Positions 38,569-46,336 of a stretch of DNA of 64,000 nt are shown here, in pieces. Origin of the DNA: an uncultured Pseudomonadales bacterium (GTDB taxonomy: Bacteria; Pseudomonadota; Gammaproteobacteria; Pseudomonadales; Azotimanducaceae); the NCBI GenBank assembly GCA_951813295.1, contig CATOTI010000002.1, positions 3,668,522-3,732,521 on the forward strand, written 5' to 3'. The notes under the pieces were generated by a model. It was not told the origin of the DNA and made no database searches. It saw nothing but the letters and a program-made list of their open reading frames with translations. Position numbers and translations under genes: made by a program. How positions within the stretch are numbered: position 1 is the stretch's first letter; the number at the start of each line of letters is the position of its first letter.

Positions 38569-39773
38569 GACCGCTTGAAGGCATCCGCATCCTCGATTTC
38601 ACCCACGTGCTCGCCGGACCTTTCGCCACCCGCACGCTCGCCGACCTGGGCGCCGACGTCGTCAAGGTGAACTCGGCCGCCCGCGCGCCCGGAGATGCAC
38701 ACCAGGAGCCCTACTTTGCGATGTGGAATCGCAACAAGCGCGCCCTGGCGCTGGACATGACCCGCGACGAGGCTCGGGCGAACTGCCGCGATCTGTGCTT
38801 GAAGGCAGACGTCGTGATCGACAACTTTTCGGTCGGCGTTCTCGATCGCTGGGGAGTCGGTTACGACGCCATCAGCCCGGACAACCCCGGCGTGATCTAC
38901 GTGCAGATGTCCGGCATGGGTGAAGGTGGCCCGTGGTCGAACTTCGTCACCTATGCCGTCACGATTCAGGCGTTGGCGGGACTCACCCACTTAAACGGCG
39001 TGCCGGGTCGCGAGGACATCGGTCTTGGTTTCCCATTCAACGACCACGCCGCCGGACTGCACGCCGCTGTCGCGACGCTCGCGGCCGTCGAGGCGCGCCG
39101 CTCGACGGGCAAAGGGCAGCGCATCGACCTCGCCCAGTTCGAGGTGGGCGTCAACGTACTCGGACCCTCGTTGCTCGACCTGTTCGCCAACGGCGTCGAG
39201 GCGCGACCCACCGGCAACGACCTGCCTTACGACTTAGCCGCACCGCACGGCTGTTACCCGTGCGCGGGAGCGGCTTCTGACCGTTTGGTCGACGAGCGAT
39301 GGGTGGCGATCGCTTGCATGACGGATGCGGACTGGCAGGCGCTGACGCAAGTGATGGGAAACCCGGCATGGGCACAGGATCCCGCGTATGCCACGGCCGC
39401 CGGACGTGCGGACAACTCCGCGACGATCGATGGCTACGTCGGCCGCTGGACCGCCGAACTCGACGCGGTGGATATCATGGAGCGCTGCCAGGGGGCGGGC
39501 GTTCCCGCCGGCGTCGTGCAGAACGGCATCGACCTCGTCGAGCATGACCCGCAACTGCGGGCGTCCGGATTCGTGATGGATTACGGCGAGGTCGACCCGG
39601 TTCTAGGACCACTGTTCGGCGACCGGCTACCGATCGAGTTCGAACGAACGCCGTGCGACTCGTACTATCCGGCCCGGCCGATCGGCGCCGACACCGAGGA
39701 GGTGCTCGGCGACTGGCTCGAGATGTCGGCGGACGAGGTGCGCGACGAGCAGGAGCGGGGTCACTTCAGGTGA
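38565..39773 (+). CDS. Family III (CaiB/BaiF) CoA transferase, subunit or enzyme 2
   Basis: The protein has 402 residues, begun at the ATG in the overlap with the upstream gene because MRPLEGIRILDFTHVLAGPFATRTLADLGADVVKV is the standard family start. The catalytic Asp is in PFNDHAAGLHAAVATLAAVEARRSTGKGQRIDL. The family moves CoA between carboxylic acids through a glutamyl or aspartyl anhydride. It is closer to the consensus than its upstream partner. A zinc alcohol dehydrogenase gene follows 70 bp on. Confidence 0.92.
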   Translation: MRPLEGIRILDFTHVLAGPFATRTLADLGADVVKVNSAARAPGDAHQEPYFAMWNRNKRALALDMTRDEARANCRDLCLKADVVIDNFSVGVLDRWGVGYDAISPDNPGVIYVQMSGMGEGGPWSNFVTYAVTIQALAGLTHLNGVPGREDIGLGFPFNDHAAGLHAAVATLAAVEARRSTGKGQRIDLAQFEVGVNVLGPSLLDLFANGVEARPTGNDLPYDLAAPHGCYPCAGAASDRLVDERWVAIACMTDADWQALTQVMGNPAWAQDPAYATAAGRADNSATIDGYVGRWTAELDAVDIMERCQGAGVPAGVVQNGIDLVEHDPQLRASGFVMDYGEVDPVLGPLFGDRLPIEFERTPCDSYYPARPIGADTEEVLGDWLEMSADEVRDEQERGHFR

Positions 39774-39843
39774 TGCTGGGCGCGACTCCACAATGGCCAC
39801 TGGAGCCGTCAGACTCACGCCAGTTCAACCCGGAGGGTAATCG

Positions 39844-40845
39844 ATGAAAGCTGCCGTGTTTCACGGACCGCGCGATGTCCGATTTGAAGACATCGACAAA
39901 CCCCAACTCGAGCCCGGTGAAGTGCTGGTCCGCATCGGGGCCTGCGGTATCTGCGGCTCCGATCTGCATACCTACCGACACGGCATGTTTCTCCAGCTAG
40001 GCGACCCGCTCGAGTCGGGGCGAGTGCTGGGCCATGAGTTCAGTGGCGAGGTCGTTGAGATCAACGGCGACGTGCCCGGCGTCAGCGTCGGTGATCGCGT
40101 CACGACCGTCGGTATGGGCGGGAACGCCGAATTCATCCGCATCTCTGCCGATCGGGCCGGCGCACTGGTGCCACTCGATGATTCGATCAGCTACGTGGAG
40201 GCGGCGACGACCGAACCGCTCGCCACCTCGCTCCACGCCGCCAACCTGGGTGACGCGCAGGACGAAGAAACGCACGTCATCATCGGCGCGGGGATCATCG
40301 GTCTCGGCATTCTTCAGTGCATCAAAGCCCGCTCGAACGCCAAGGCGATCGTGGTAGATCTCTCCGACAAGCGCCTGGCCAAGGCCGAGGAACTGGGCGC
40401 GGACGAAATTATCAATGCGCGCGAGACGAACCTCGTCGAAGCCCTGTCGGGCGACGTTCTCGACAGCGAAAACCTCTTGAGTCAGACCTCCGGCGGGATC
40501 GACGTCGTCTACGACTGCGCGGGCATGGGCAAAAACTTCCAGGGGCCCAGCGTTCTCGAGCAAGCGCTCGCGATCGTCAGGCAGAACGGCAAGGTGGTCG
40601 TGGTAGCCGTGTTCGAGCAGGACGTGACGGTCGACTTCAACGTCGTCATCCGCAAAGGCGTCCAGATCCTCGGCTCGTGGGCGTGGGAGATGGATGAGTT
40701 TCTCGAATCCGCCCGACTGATCGCGTCCGGTGAGATCGATCGCAAGCCGCTCGTCAGTCATACCTTCGCCTTGGAAGACGCGAGCAAGGCTTACGAGACC
40801 CAGTTAGTAGCCGAAGAAGCGATCAAGGTCGTGTTCACGCCGTGA
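39844..40845 (+). CDS. Zinc-type alcohol/polyol dehydrogenase (MDR family) without structural zinc loop
   Basis: This 333-residue medium-chain dehydrogenase has the catalytic zinc site GACGICGSDLHTYRHG and GHEFSGEV, and the NAD-binding VIIGAGIIGLGILQ. After GDRVTTVG the sequence goes straight to GGNAEFIR, so the four-Cys structural zinc loop found in most relatives (threonine, butanediol and sorbitol dehydrogenases) is absent. It follows the CoA transferases on the same strand and probably belongs to the same pathway. The substrate is unknown. Confidence 0.88.
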   Translation: MKAAVFHGPRDVRFEDIDKPQLEPGEVLVRIGACGICGSDLHTYRHGMFLQLGDPLESGRVLGHEFSGEVVEINGDVPGVSVGDRVTTVGMGGNAEFIRISADRAGALVPLDDSISYVEAATTEPLATSLHAANLGDAQDEETHVIIGAGIIGLGILQCIKARSNAKAIVVDLSDKRLAKAEELGADEIINARETNLVEALSGDVLDSENLLSQTSGGIDVVYDCAGMGKNFQGPSVLEQALAIVRQNGKVVVVAVFEQDVTVDFNVVIRKGVQILGSWAWEMDEFLESARLIASGEIDRKPLVSHTFALEDASKAYETQLVAEEAIKVVFTP

Positions 40846-40860
40846 GGGGCAGTCGCTGGG

Positions 40861-41433
40861 GTGCGAGTGGCGGTGTTTCACGTGCTGATGTTGCACGTAC
40901 GCAGTCGGAGCAAACCAGGGGCCGTCCCTGTCGGCCGGAACGTTGCACTCACTTCTAGAGGTACACGCAGAACTCGCGATGAGCTTGGGGCGTTTGCGAG
41001 CGTGGTCGCGTCTCTGCAACGCCCGTTGACAAAACACGCGCGCGATCGGTTCCTCGGCCTATTGTTCATCGCGTTCTTGCAGATCACGGCAGCGCTCTTG
41101 CCTTTGTGGCTCGGTGAAGCGGATATGGCCCCGCGCAGAATCTGGCAGGTCTGCTCAGCGATCATGCTGGCGCTCTACCTTCTGCACCTTTCTTTCCTCG
41201 TGTGGCCCCTGGCACGACACGCTCCTCGAGAGGAGTTGATGGTGATCAATCCCGCGGTCACGTTTCTGATGTGGGGGTCCGGTGTCGGCGCGTACGCGCT
41301 CCTGATCGTCAACGGCCTGGAGGTGTTTGGGGAGGCGAATTTTCGCCTCTACTACGCAGCTTGCTTCGTGGGCCTATTCGTCGGGTTTTTGGCTTTTGCG
41401 GAGTTGGTCGTGGGCGGCCGCGAAACGCGTTGA
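40861..41433 (+). CDS. Hypothetical membrane protein
   Basis: This 190-residue frame has a GTG start. From about residue 57 it holds three to four hydrophobic segments (FLGLLFIAFLQITAALLPLWL, VCSAIMLALYLLHLSFLVWPL, VTFLMWGSGVGAYALLIVNGL, ACFVGLFVGFLAFAELVVGG). The first 45 residues are Arg-rich and poor in hydrophobicity, so the real start may lie further in or the N-terminus may be damaged. The body matches a recurring type of small marine gammaproteobacterial membrane protein of unknown role. Confidence 0.6.
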   Translation: MRVAVFHVLMLHVRSRSKPGAVPVGRNVALTSRGTRRTRDELGAFASVVASLQRPLTKHARDRFLGLLFIAFLQITAALLPLWLGEADMAPRRIWQVCSAIMLALYLLHLSFLVWPLARHAPREELMVINPAVTFLMWGSGVGAYALLIVNGLEVFGEANFRLYYAACFVGLFVGFLAFAELVVGGRETR

Positions 41434-41527
41434 TCTGATCGAAGTACTTTCGATGCCATTCGAGTGGACAGATTTCTCAGGCAGGATTTGATCTCGGCAA
41501 CGTTGCGATATTCCTCCAGCTCATCGT

Positions 41528-42001
41528 TCAACGCGCGCGCGGTTCTTTCTCGGCCGCCCGTGACTTCCTCAACCGCCAGTCTGCGTGTGCCAGGTCGCGG
41601 CGTTCCTGCATCAGATCAAACAGCCATCCGAGCTCTTCGTCTGCCTGAGCCACCTTGTCCTCACCGAGGAACTCTTCGAGCGCTTCCTGCATCGCCGCTT
41701 CGAAAGTGGCCACCGCCTGTCGGCCTGCACGGGTGATCTGGATTGAGGCGGCACGTTTGTCCGTTTTCACTTCCTTCCTTTCGATCCAGCCACGCTCTTT
41801 GAGCTGACCGACGAGTGCGCCGATACTCGGCTTGGTCATGCCGCTCGCGCTCGCGAGCTCTACCGATTGAGCGGGCCCCTCCTGGATCATGTGAAGCAGC
41901 CGATACTGGCTGCGCGAGACAGGCAGGTCGCCATGTTTCAGCGCCCGTTCCAGACGATGGTGCAGGTACAGCACGATGCGTAGCAGTCGATGCTCCTTCA
42001 C
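41528..42001 (-). CDS. MarR family transcriptional regulator
   Basis: This 157-residue protein with a GTG start has the winged helix-turn-helix core: LPVSRSQYRLLHMIQEGPAQSVELASASGMTKPSIGALVGQLKERGWIERKEVKTDKRAASIQITRAG, in which the recognition helix and the wing with DKRA are typical. MarR proteins bind palindromes near their own promoter and respond to aromatic or phenolic ligands. Divergent from the esterase lipoprotein gene, it shares a 117-bp control region with a perfect dyad, so it most likely represses the esterase gene and itself. Confidence 0.92.
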   Translation of the reverse strand: MKEHRLLRIVLYLHHRLERALKHGDLPVSRSQYRLLHMIQEGPAQSVELASASGMTKPSIGALVGQLKERGWIERKEVKTDKRAASIQITRAGRQAVATFEAAMQEALEEFLGEDKVAQADEELGWLFDLMQERRDLAHADWRLRKSRAAEKEPRAR

Positions 42002-42075
42002 CGAGCCGCTCTCCCGGATACCTGTTCGGATACTTCCACGTGACCTCAGCTTTCGATGTGTTCATTCATGGCATA

Positions 42076-42094
42076 TAGTAAGTCATGCTTACTA
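42076..42094. promoter_or_regulatory. Candidate MarR operator, perfect 7-bp dyad
   Basis: TAGTAAG (42076-42082) and CTTACTA (42088-42094) are perfect inverted repeats around a 5-bp spacer, 19 bp in all. This is the usual size and AT-rich character of a MarR site. It overlaps TATAGT (42074-42079), a good -10 hexamer for the esterase gene that starts at 42119, so binding there would block transcription. Confidence 0.75.
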
Positions 42095-42118
42095 ACGTTT
42101 CTGCCTGAAGGAAGCGCC

Positions 42119-44659
42119 ATGGCCGTTCTTGTCAGAATCTTCTTTTTTGCCTTCGTTGCGTTGATCGTTAGTGGTTGCGCAGATCCGGCTCAGGATCCAA
42201 CCGTGACCACGGATGGTGGTGAGCTAAAAGGGGTAATTCTCGAGGGGACAGACGGGCAAGTACGAAGCTTCCGCGGCATTCCTTACGCCGCCGCACCGCA
42301 AGGCGAGTTGCGCTGGCAACCGCCTCAACCACCGGCAGTCTGGGACGGGATCCGCGACGCGTCGCAGTATCAGAAGATGTGTCCGCAGCGATTCCCGGCA
42401 GGGCCTGTATCCGACAACGTCCCGGAATCCGGCATGAGCGAGGACTGCCTCTACCTCAACGTAACCACCGCCACGGATGATTCGGACGCTCGGTTGCCGG
42501 TCATGGTCTGGTTCCACGGCGGAGGCCTGACATCCGGTTGGGGAAACTCAGCTACTTACAACAGTGCACCGCTGCCGCAGAAAGGTGTGGTGCTGGTGTC
42601 GGTCACGCATCGGTTGGGCCCGATCGGCTACATGGCTCATCCGGAACTAACGGCGGAATCCGAGCACAACGCTTCCGGTAACTACGGCAGCCTCGATACG
42701 GTCGCAGCGCTTCAGTGGGTGCAGCGCAACATCGATAGCTTCGGGGGCGACCCCGACAACGTGACCATCTTCGGGGTCTCCGGCGGTGGCCAGAAGACAT
42801 TCTTCCTGTTGGCATCACCGCTCGCCGAGGGGTTGTTTCATCGAGCAATCGTCATGAGCGGCGGTGTCGGGTCGACCCCCCTCGAGGAAACCGAGCAGAT
42901 GGGTGTCAAACTCGCCGACGCCCTGGGTTCCGATTCGCTCGCGTCACTGCGCGCCAAGTCCTGGCAGGAGATCATTTCCACAGCCAGTGATCCCGCGGTC
43001 GGCTATCGCTCCGTCTTCACGCGCAACGACTGGTCTCTCCCGGGTGTGGCAGCGGTCAACGACGTGCCGCTCATGGTGGGATTCATGGGTGCCGAAAAGG
43101 CGCCTGGACGGTCGCCAAGGTTCATCGCGCGCGCCATCACCCCCGCGACCAGCACGCTGAGTCAGCAGTTCGCCTACGTCTTCAGCCACATTCCCTATGC
43201 CTGGGGGAGCCGAGGCGCGCTCGCCTACCACGGCGGAGATGTGTCCTATGCTTTCGGTGCTCCGGAGGCGATCCGCAAGCACCACGGCAACCTGTTTCGC
43301 CCCGGCCCGGGTGTGGATATGCCCCGCGATCCGGGCATCGACCACCGTGACGAATGGGTGTCGCAGGCGATGACGGAGATGGTCGTGCAATTCGCGAAGA
43401 CCGGCGATCCGAACCTGTCCGCGGATCAGCTCGAACCGCTCGGGCGGTCGTGGACCTGGCCCGCGCTCGACGAGAGCGACCGCTACCTGGATATCGGCGT
43501 GAACCCGATCGTGAAGACCGGCTGGGTGAAAGCTGGTGAGGATCAGCAGCGACCGCGCTACGAGACGCCCGAGCAAACACCGGCGCGCGTCGGGCAGACT
43601 GTCGCGACGGCGGCAGGCAAGATTTCTGGCGCGACCGCGATCGATGGCGGCACCGCCGTTCGGGTTTTCAAGGGCATTCCCTACGCGGCGCCACCCGTTG
43701 GCGATCTACGCTGGAAACCGCCGCAGCCTGCAGCGTCGTGGGCGGGCGTCCGGGAGGCGACCGAATGGTCCGATCGCTGTCCGCAGCCGGTGAGTTCCAT
43801 GATGGGCGCCGGCGGCATGGGCTTCAGCGAAGACTGTCTGCACCTGAACGTGGTGACACCGGCCGGGTCCTCGGCAGACCGTTTGCCCGTGATGGTGTTT
43901 TTCCACGGTGGTGGGTTGACCAGCGGAACGGGCAACTCGCTTCTGTACAACCACACCGCGTTGCCCAAAAAAGGTGTGGTGGTCGTGACTGTGAACAGCC
44001 GCCTTGGGCCCATCGGCTATATGGCGCACCCGGCGCTGACGGCGGAGTCGGGCAAGGAGGCGTCCGGCAACTACGGGACGCTCGATCTGATCGCATCCCT
44101 CGAGTGGGTGCAGGCGAACATCGAGGCTTTCGGCGGCGACCCCGGCAACGTGTTGATATTCGGTGAATCCGGCGGTGGCACAAAAACACTGTCGCTTGTG
44201 TCTTCTCCGCTAGCGGCAGGGCTCTTTCACAAGGCCATCGTGGAGAGCGGCTCGAGCGCCGTCATGCCGGAGCGCACGACTCTGCTTAACGAAGCAGAAT
44301 CAGCGGGCCAGGCAATAGCCGACCAGCTTGGCGCCGGGGAAGGCGCAGAGGCGCTGACCGCTATGCGCAAAAAGCCTTGGGAGGACATCATCGCCGCCGG
44401 TTCGGAGACGGGGTATCGCGCCAACCTCACGGTGGATGGTCATGTCTTGCCATTCTCGGTGCCCGATACCCTCAGGCAAGGCAAGCAAAATGACGTGCCA
44501 CTGATCGTGGGTGCCAACGAGGGCGAGCAGCGCCTTCTCGAGGAAACGGTACCGCTGTTGGCAGAACTGATGGGCGCGACCGCGGCGTCGAACACCTATG
44601 TGTACAACTTCTCCCACGTCCCGACCGGCTGGCGCGAGCTCGGCTGCATTGCCTTCCGC
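42119..44659 (+). pseudogene. Tandem carboxylesterase lipoprotein, 5' part, split by an IS3 element
   Basis: A lipoprotein signal (LIVSGC, Cys about residue 20) is followed by two type-B carboxylesterase domains in one chain. Domain 1 has Ser221 in GVSGGG and His371 in YHGGDVSYAFG. Domain 2 has FRGIPYAAP-type start FKGIPYAAPPVGDLRWKPPQ and Ser684 in GESGGG. The reading stops at 44660 where the insertion sequence begins; the remainder continues at 45894-46202. Restored, the protein would have 949 residues, about twice the family's usual length. Domain 1 may still be made as an active esterase, with a truncated domain 2 tail. GAAGGAA precedes the ATG. Confidence 0.88.
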
Positions 44660-44684
44660 TGATCTTCCCCCGAGAAACCGGACA
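44660..44684 (+). repeat. Left terminal inverted repeat of the IS3 element
   Basis: It begins TGATCTTCCCCCG and ends ACCGGACA. It matches the reverse complement of the right end at 19 of 25 positions. The TGA at its outer edge also serves as the stop codon of the broken esterase frame. Confidence 0.85.
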
Positions 44685-44724
44685 CCGGATTTGAGTCGTA
44701 CCATGATTCGAAACGAGGTGTTGA

Positions 44725-45012
44725 ATGACGAAACAGAAACGGCGGCGATTTACTGAGGAGTTCAAACGGGAGGCGGTTCGGCTGGTCACAGACCAGGGTT
44801 ACTCGTTTGGAGAAGCGGGGCGGAGCCTCGGGGTGCGTGGCGATTTGATATCGCGTTGGAAGCGCCGGTTCGAGGCCGCTGGCGAGACGTCGGACCGGGA
44901 GGTCTCAGAGCAGCAAAGGATTCGCGAGCTCGAGGCAGAAGTCCGCAAGCTGCGGATGGAGAAAGATATTCTAAAAAAGGCCACGGCCTTCTTTGTGCAA
45001 GAAAAGCCATGA
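44725..45012 (+). CDS. IS3 transposase OrfA
   Basis: This 95-residue protein has the IS3/IS911 helix-turn-helix domain: RRRFTEEFKREAVRLV, then GYSFGEAGRSLGVRGDLISRWKRRF. A C-terminal leucine-zipper region follows (RIRELEAEVRKLRMEKDILKKA), which mediates transposase multimers. The stop overlaps the orfB start (ATGA). In the family OrfA alone regulates transposition, while the OrfAB frameshift product is the transposase. Confidence 0.93.
   Translation: MTKQKRRRFTEEFKREAVRLVTDQGYSFGEAGRSLGVRGDLISRWKRRFEAAGETSDREVSEQQRIRELEAEVRKLRMEKDILKKATAFFVQEKP
44973..44979 (+). promoter_or_regulatory. Programmed -1 frameshift heptamer (A AAA AAG) for OrfAB
   Basis: The heptamer AAAAAAG falls in the X-XXY-YYZ phase of orfA (codons AAA AAG). 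A -1 slip moves ribosomes into the orfB frame, which is open through this point. This is the standard way IS3 elements make the fused OrfAB transposase of about 379 residues. Confidence 0.85.
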
Positions 45013-45863
45013 GGTATCGATTTATCGATGCGCACAAGAAGGTCTGGCCCATCACCCTCATGTGCGCGGTGCTGAAGGTCTCGCGCAGTGGCTACTACGA
45101 TTGGTGCGACCGGCCGCCAAGCGATCGAGACCGCGCCAACGCTGTGCTGGACAACGAGATCCAGGCGGTCTTCGAAGAACACCGCGAGCGTTACGGTTCA
45201 CCCCGCATCACCGACGAACTGAACGACCGGGGCATCGCGTGCAGCGAGAACCGGGTGGCGCGACGGATGCAAACCCGCGGGTTCCGCGCGGTTCAGCGTC
45301 GGAAGTTCAAAGTGACGACGGACTCGAGCCACGACAAGCCAGTGGCCGATGACCTGATCGAGCAGGACTTTGCCGCCTCCGAACCAAACGAAAAGTGGGT
45401 GAGTGACATCACTTACGTGTGGACCGACGAAGGTTGGCTGTATCTCGCCACGGTGATGGATCTGTACTCGCGGGCGATTGTCGGCTGGTCGATGAACCGG
45501 CGCATGACGCAGCAGCTGGTGATCGACGCGTTGACGATGGCGTTGTTCCGACGCGGCTTTCCCCGGCAGACGATCATCCACTCGGATCGCGGCAGCCAGT
45601 ACTGTTCAGCGGCCTACCAGCGGTTGATCAACCACAACAGACTTCGTTGCAGCATGGGCCGTCGTGCCAACTGCTACGACAACGCTGCGATGGAGAGCTT
45701 CTTTCATACGCTGAAGGTCGAGCTCATCCATCGCGAGCGTTACCGGCGTCGAGCGTGCGCCCGTCGCGCGATCTTCGAATACATCGAGAGTTACTACAAT
45801 CGACAACGAAAGCATTCAGCTATCGGGAATCGAATCCCGATGCTGATGGAGGACGCGGCTTAA
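45009..45863 (+). CDS. IS3 transposase OrfB (DDE integrase domain)
   Basis: From the ATG at 45009 this is 284 residues. Conserved parts in order: SRSGYYDW, the HTH_21 region ERYGSPRITDELNDRG with CSENRVARRMQ, then the integrase core with the first Asp in SDITYVWTDEGWLYLA, the second in HSDRGSQYCS, and the Glu in NCYDNAAMESFFHTLK. The open frame extends upstream to 44856, which supports production as an OrfAB fusion by frameshifting. No internal stop or lost catalytic residue is seen, so the element may still be active. Confidence 0.93.
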   Translation: MRYRFIDAHKKVWPITLMCAVLKVSRSGYYDWCDRPPSDRDRANAVLDNEIQAVFEEHRERYGSPRITDELNDRGIACSENRVARRMQTRGFRAVQRRKFKVTTDSSHDKPVADDLIEQDFAASEPNEKWVSDITYVWTDEGWLYLATVMDLYSRAIVGWSMNRRMTQQLVIDALTMALFRRGFPRQTIIHSDRGSQYCSAAYQRLINHNRLRCSMGRRANCYDNAAMESFFHTLKVELIHRERYRRRACARRAIFEYIESYYNRQRKHSAIGNRIPMLMEDAA

Positions 45864-45868
45864 CTCGC

Positions 45869-45893
45869 TGTCCGGTAAAACGGGGGAACTTCA
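45869..45893 (-). repeat. Right terminal inverted repeat of the IS3 element
   Basis: Read on the minus strand it begins TGAAGTTCCCCCG and continues to ACCGGACA, pairing with the left end. The element ends with TCA at 45891-45893, next to the CAC triplet of the esterase. Confidence 0.85.
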
Positions 45894-46202
45894 CACGGCC
45901 TCGAGCTACCGTATGTGTTCGGCTACGTACCGGAAGGATTGACTGTTCCGGTTGTGCTGTTCCTGGGCGAGCGTAGCGGCTGCAAGTCCCGCGAGCCGCG
46001 ACCAGACGAGATCGACCAACTGGTGGCCGATAACACCATGACCCTGTGGTCCCAGTTTGCAAGAACCGGCGATCCAAGCGTCGATGGGTTAGTAAGCTGG
46101 CCCGCCTATGTAGAGGGCGACGACCGCTACCTGGATATCGGCGAGGAGCTGCTGGTCAAGCAGGGGATTCGTGACGCGTATTTGGCGCCGCCCGGTCGGT
46201 GA
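45894..46202 (+). pseudogene. Tandem carboxylesterase lipoprotein, 3' part
   Basis: Directly after the insertion sequence the esterase reading resumes as HGLELPYVFGYVPEGL. This is the HG-x-ELPYVFG block that carries the catalytic His of type-B carboxylesterases. It continues through DEIDQLVADNTMTLWSQFARTGDPS and WPAYVEGDDRYLDIG, the standard C-terminal end, to the stop. The frame here is exactly the one expected when the element and one 3-bp flank are removed. Without the 5' part it has no start codon or ribosome site of its own. Confidence 0.88.
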
Positions 46203-46336
46203 AGATCAGCTGGGGTGAGGAAACATGAATATGGTTCCCGTCCTCGCTTGGGGGCCTCCTGGGCAACGGTGAAACGTGAACGCTCACGCCACCATGCAGC
46301 TCGTTCGACAGCTAGGCTTCGCCCAGCCTCGTCAAT
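46203..46336. other. Intergenic, no feature seen
   Basis: This gap lies between the convergent ends of the esterase remnant and the selenoprotein gene. CGTGAACGCTCACG near 46275-46288 is a short dyad, without a T run, that could aid termination. Confidence 0.3.

Larger units (their letters stand above)
44660..45893 (+). mobile_element. IS3-family insertion sequence, 1234 bp, apparently intact
   Basis: The ends are imperfect inverted repeats: both begin TGA and share TTCCCCCG and ACCGGACA, 19 of 25 positions identical. Between them are orfA and orfB in the IS3 order with a -1 slippery heptamer. The flanking triplets are CGC on the left and CAC on the right; they could be a three-base target duplication with one later change, since removal of the element plus one triplet restores the esterase frame exactly. 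All three DDE residues are present. Confidence 0.93.
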
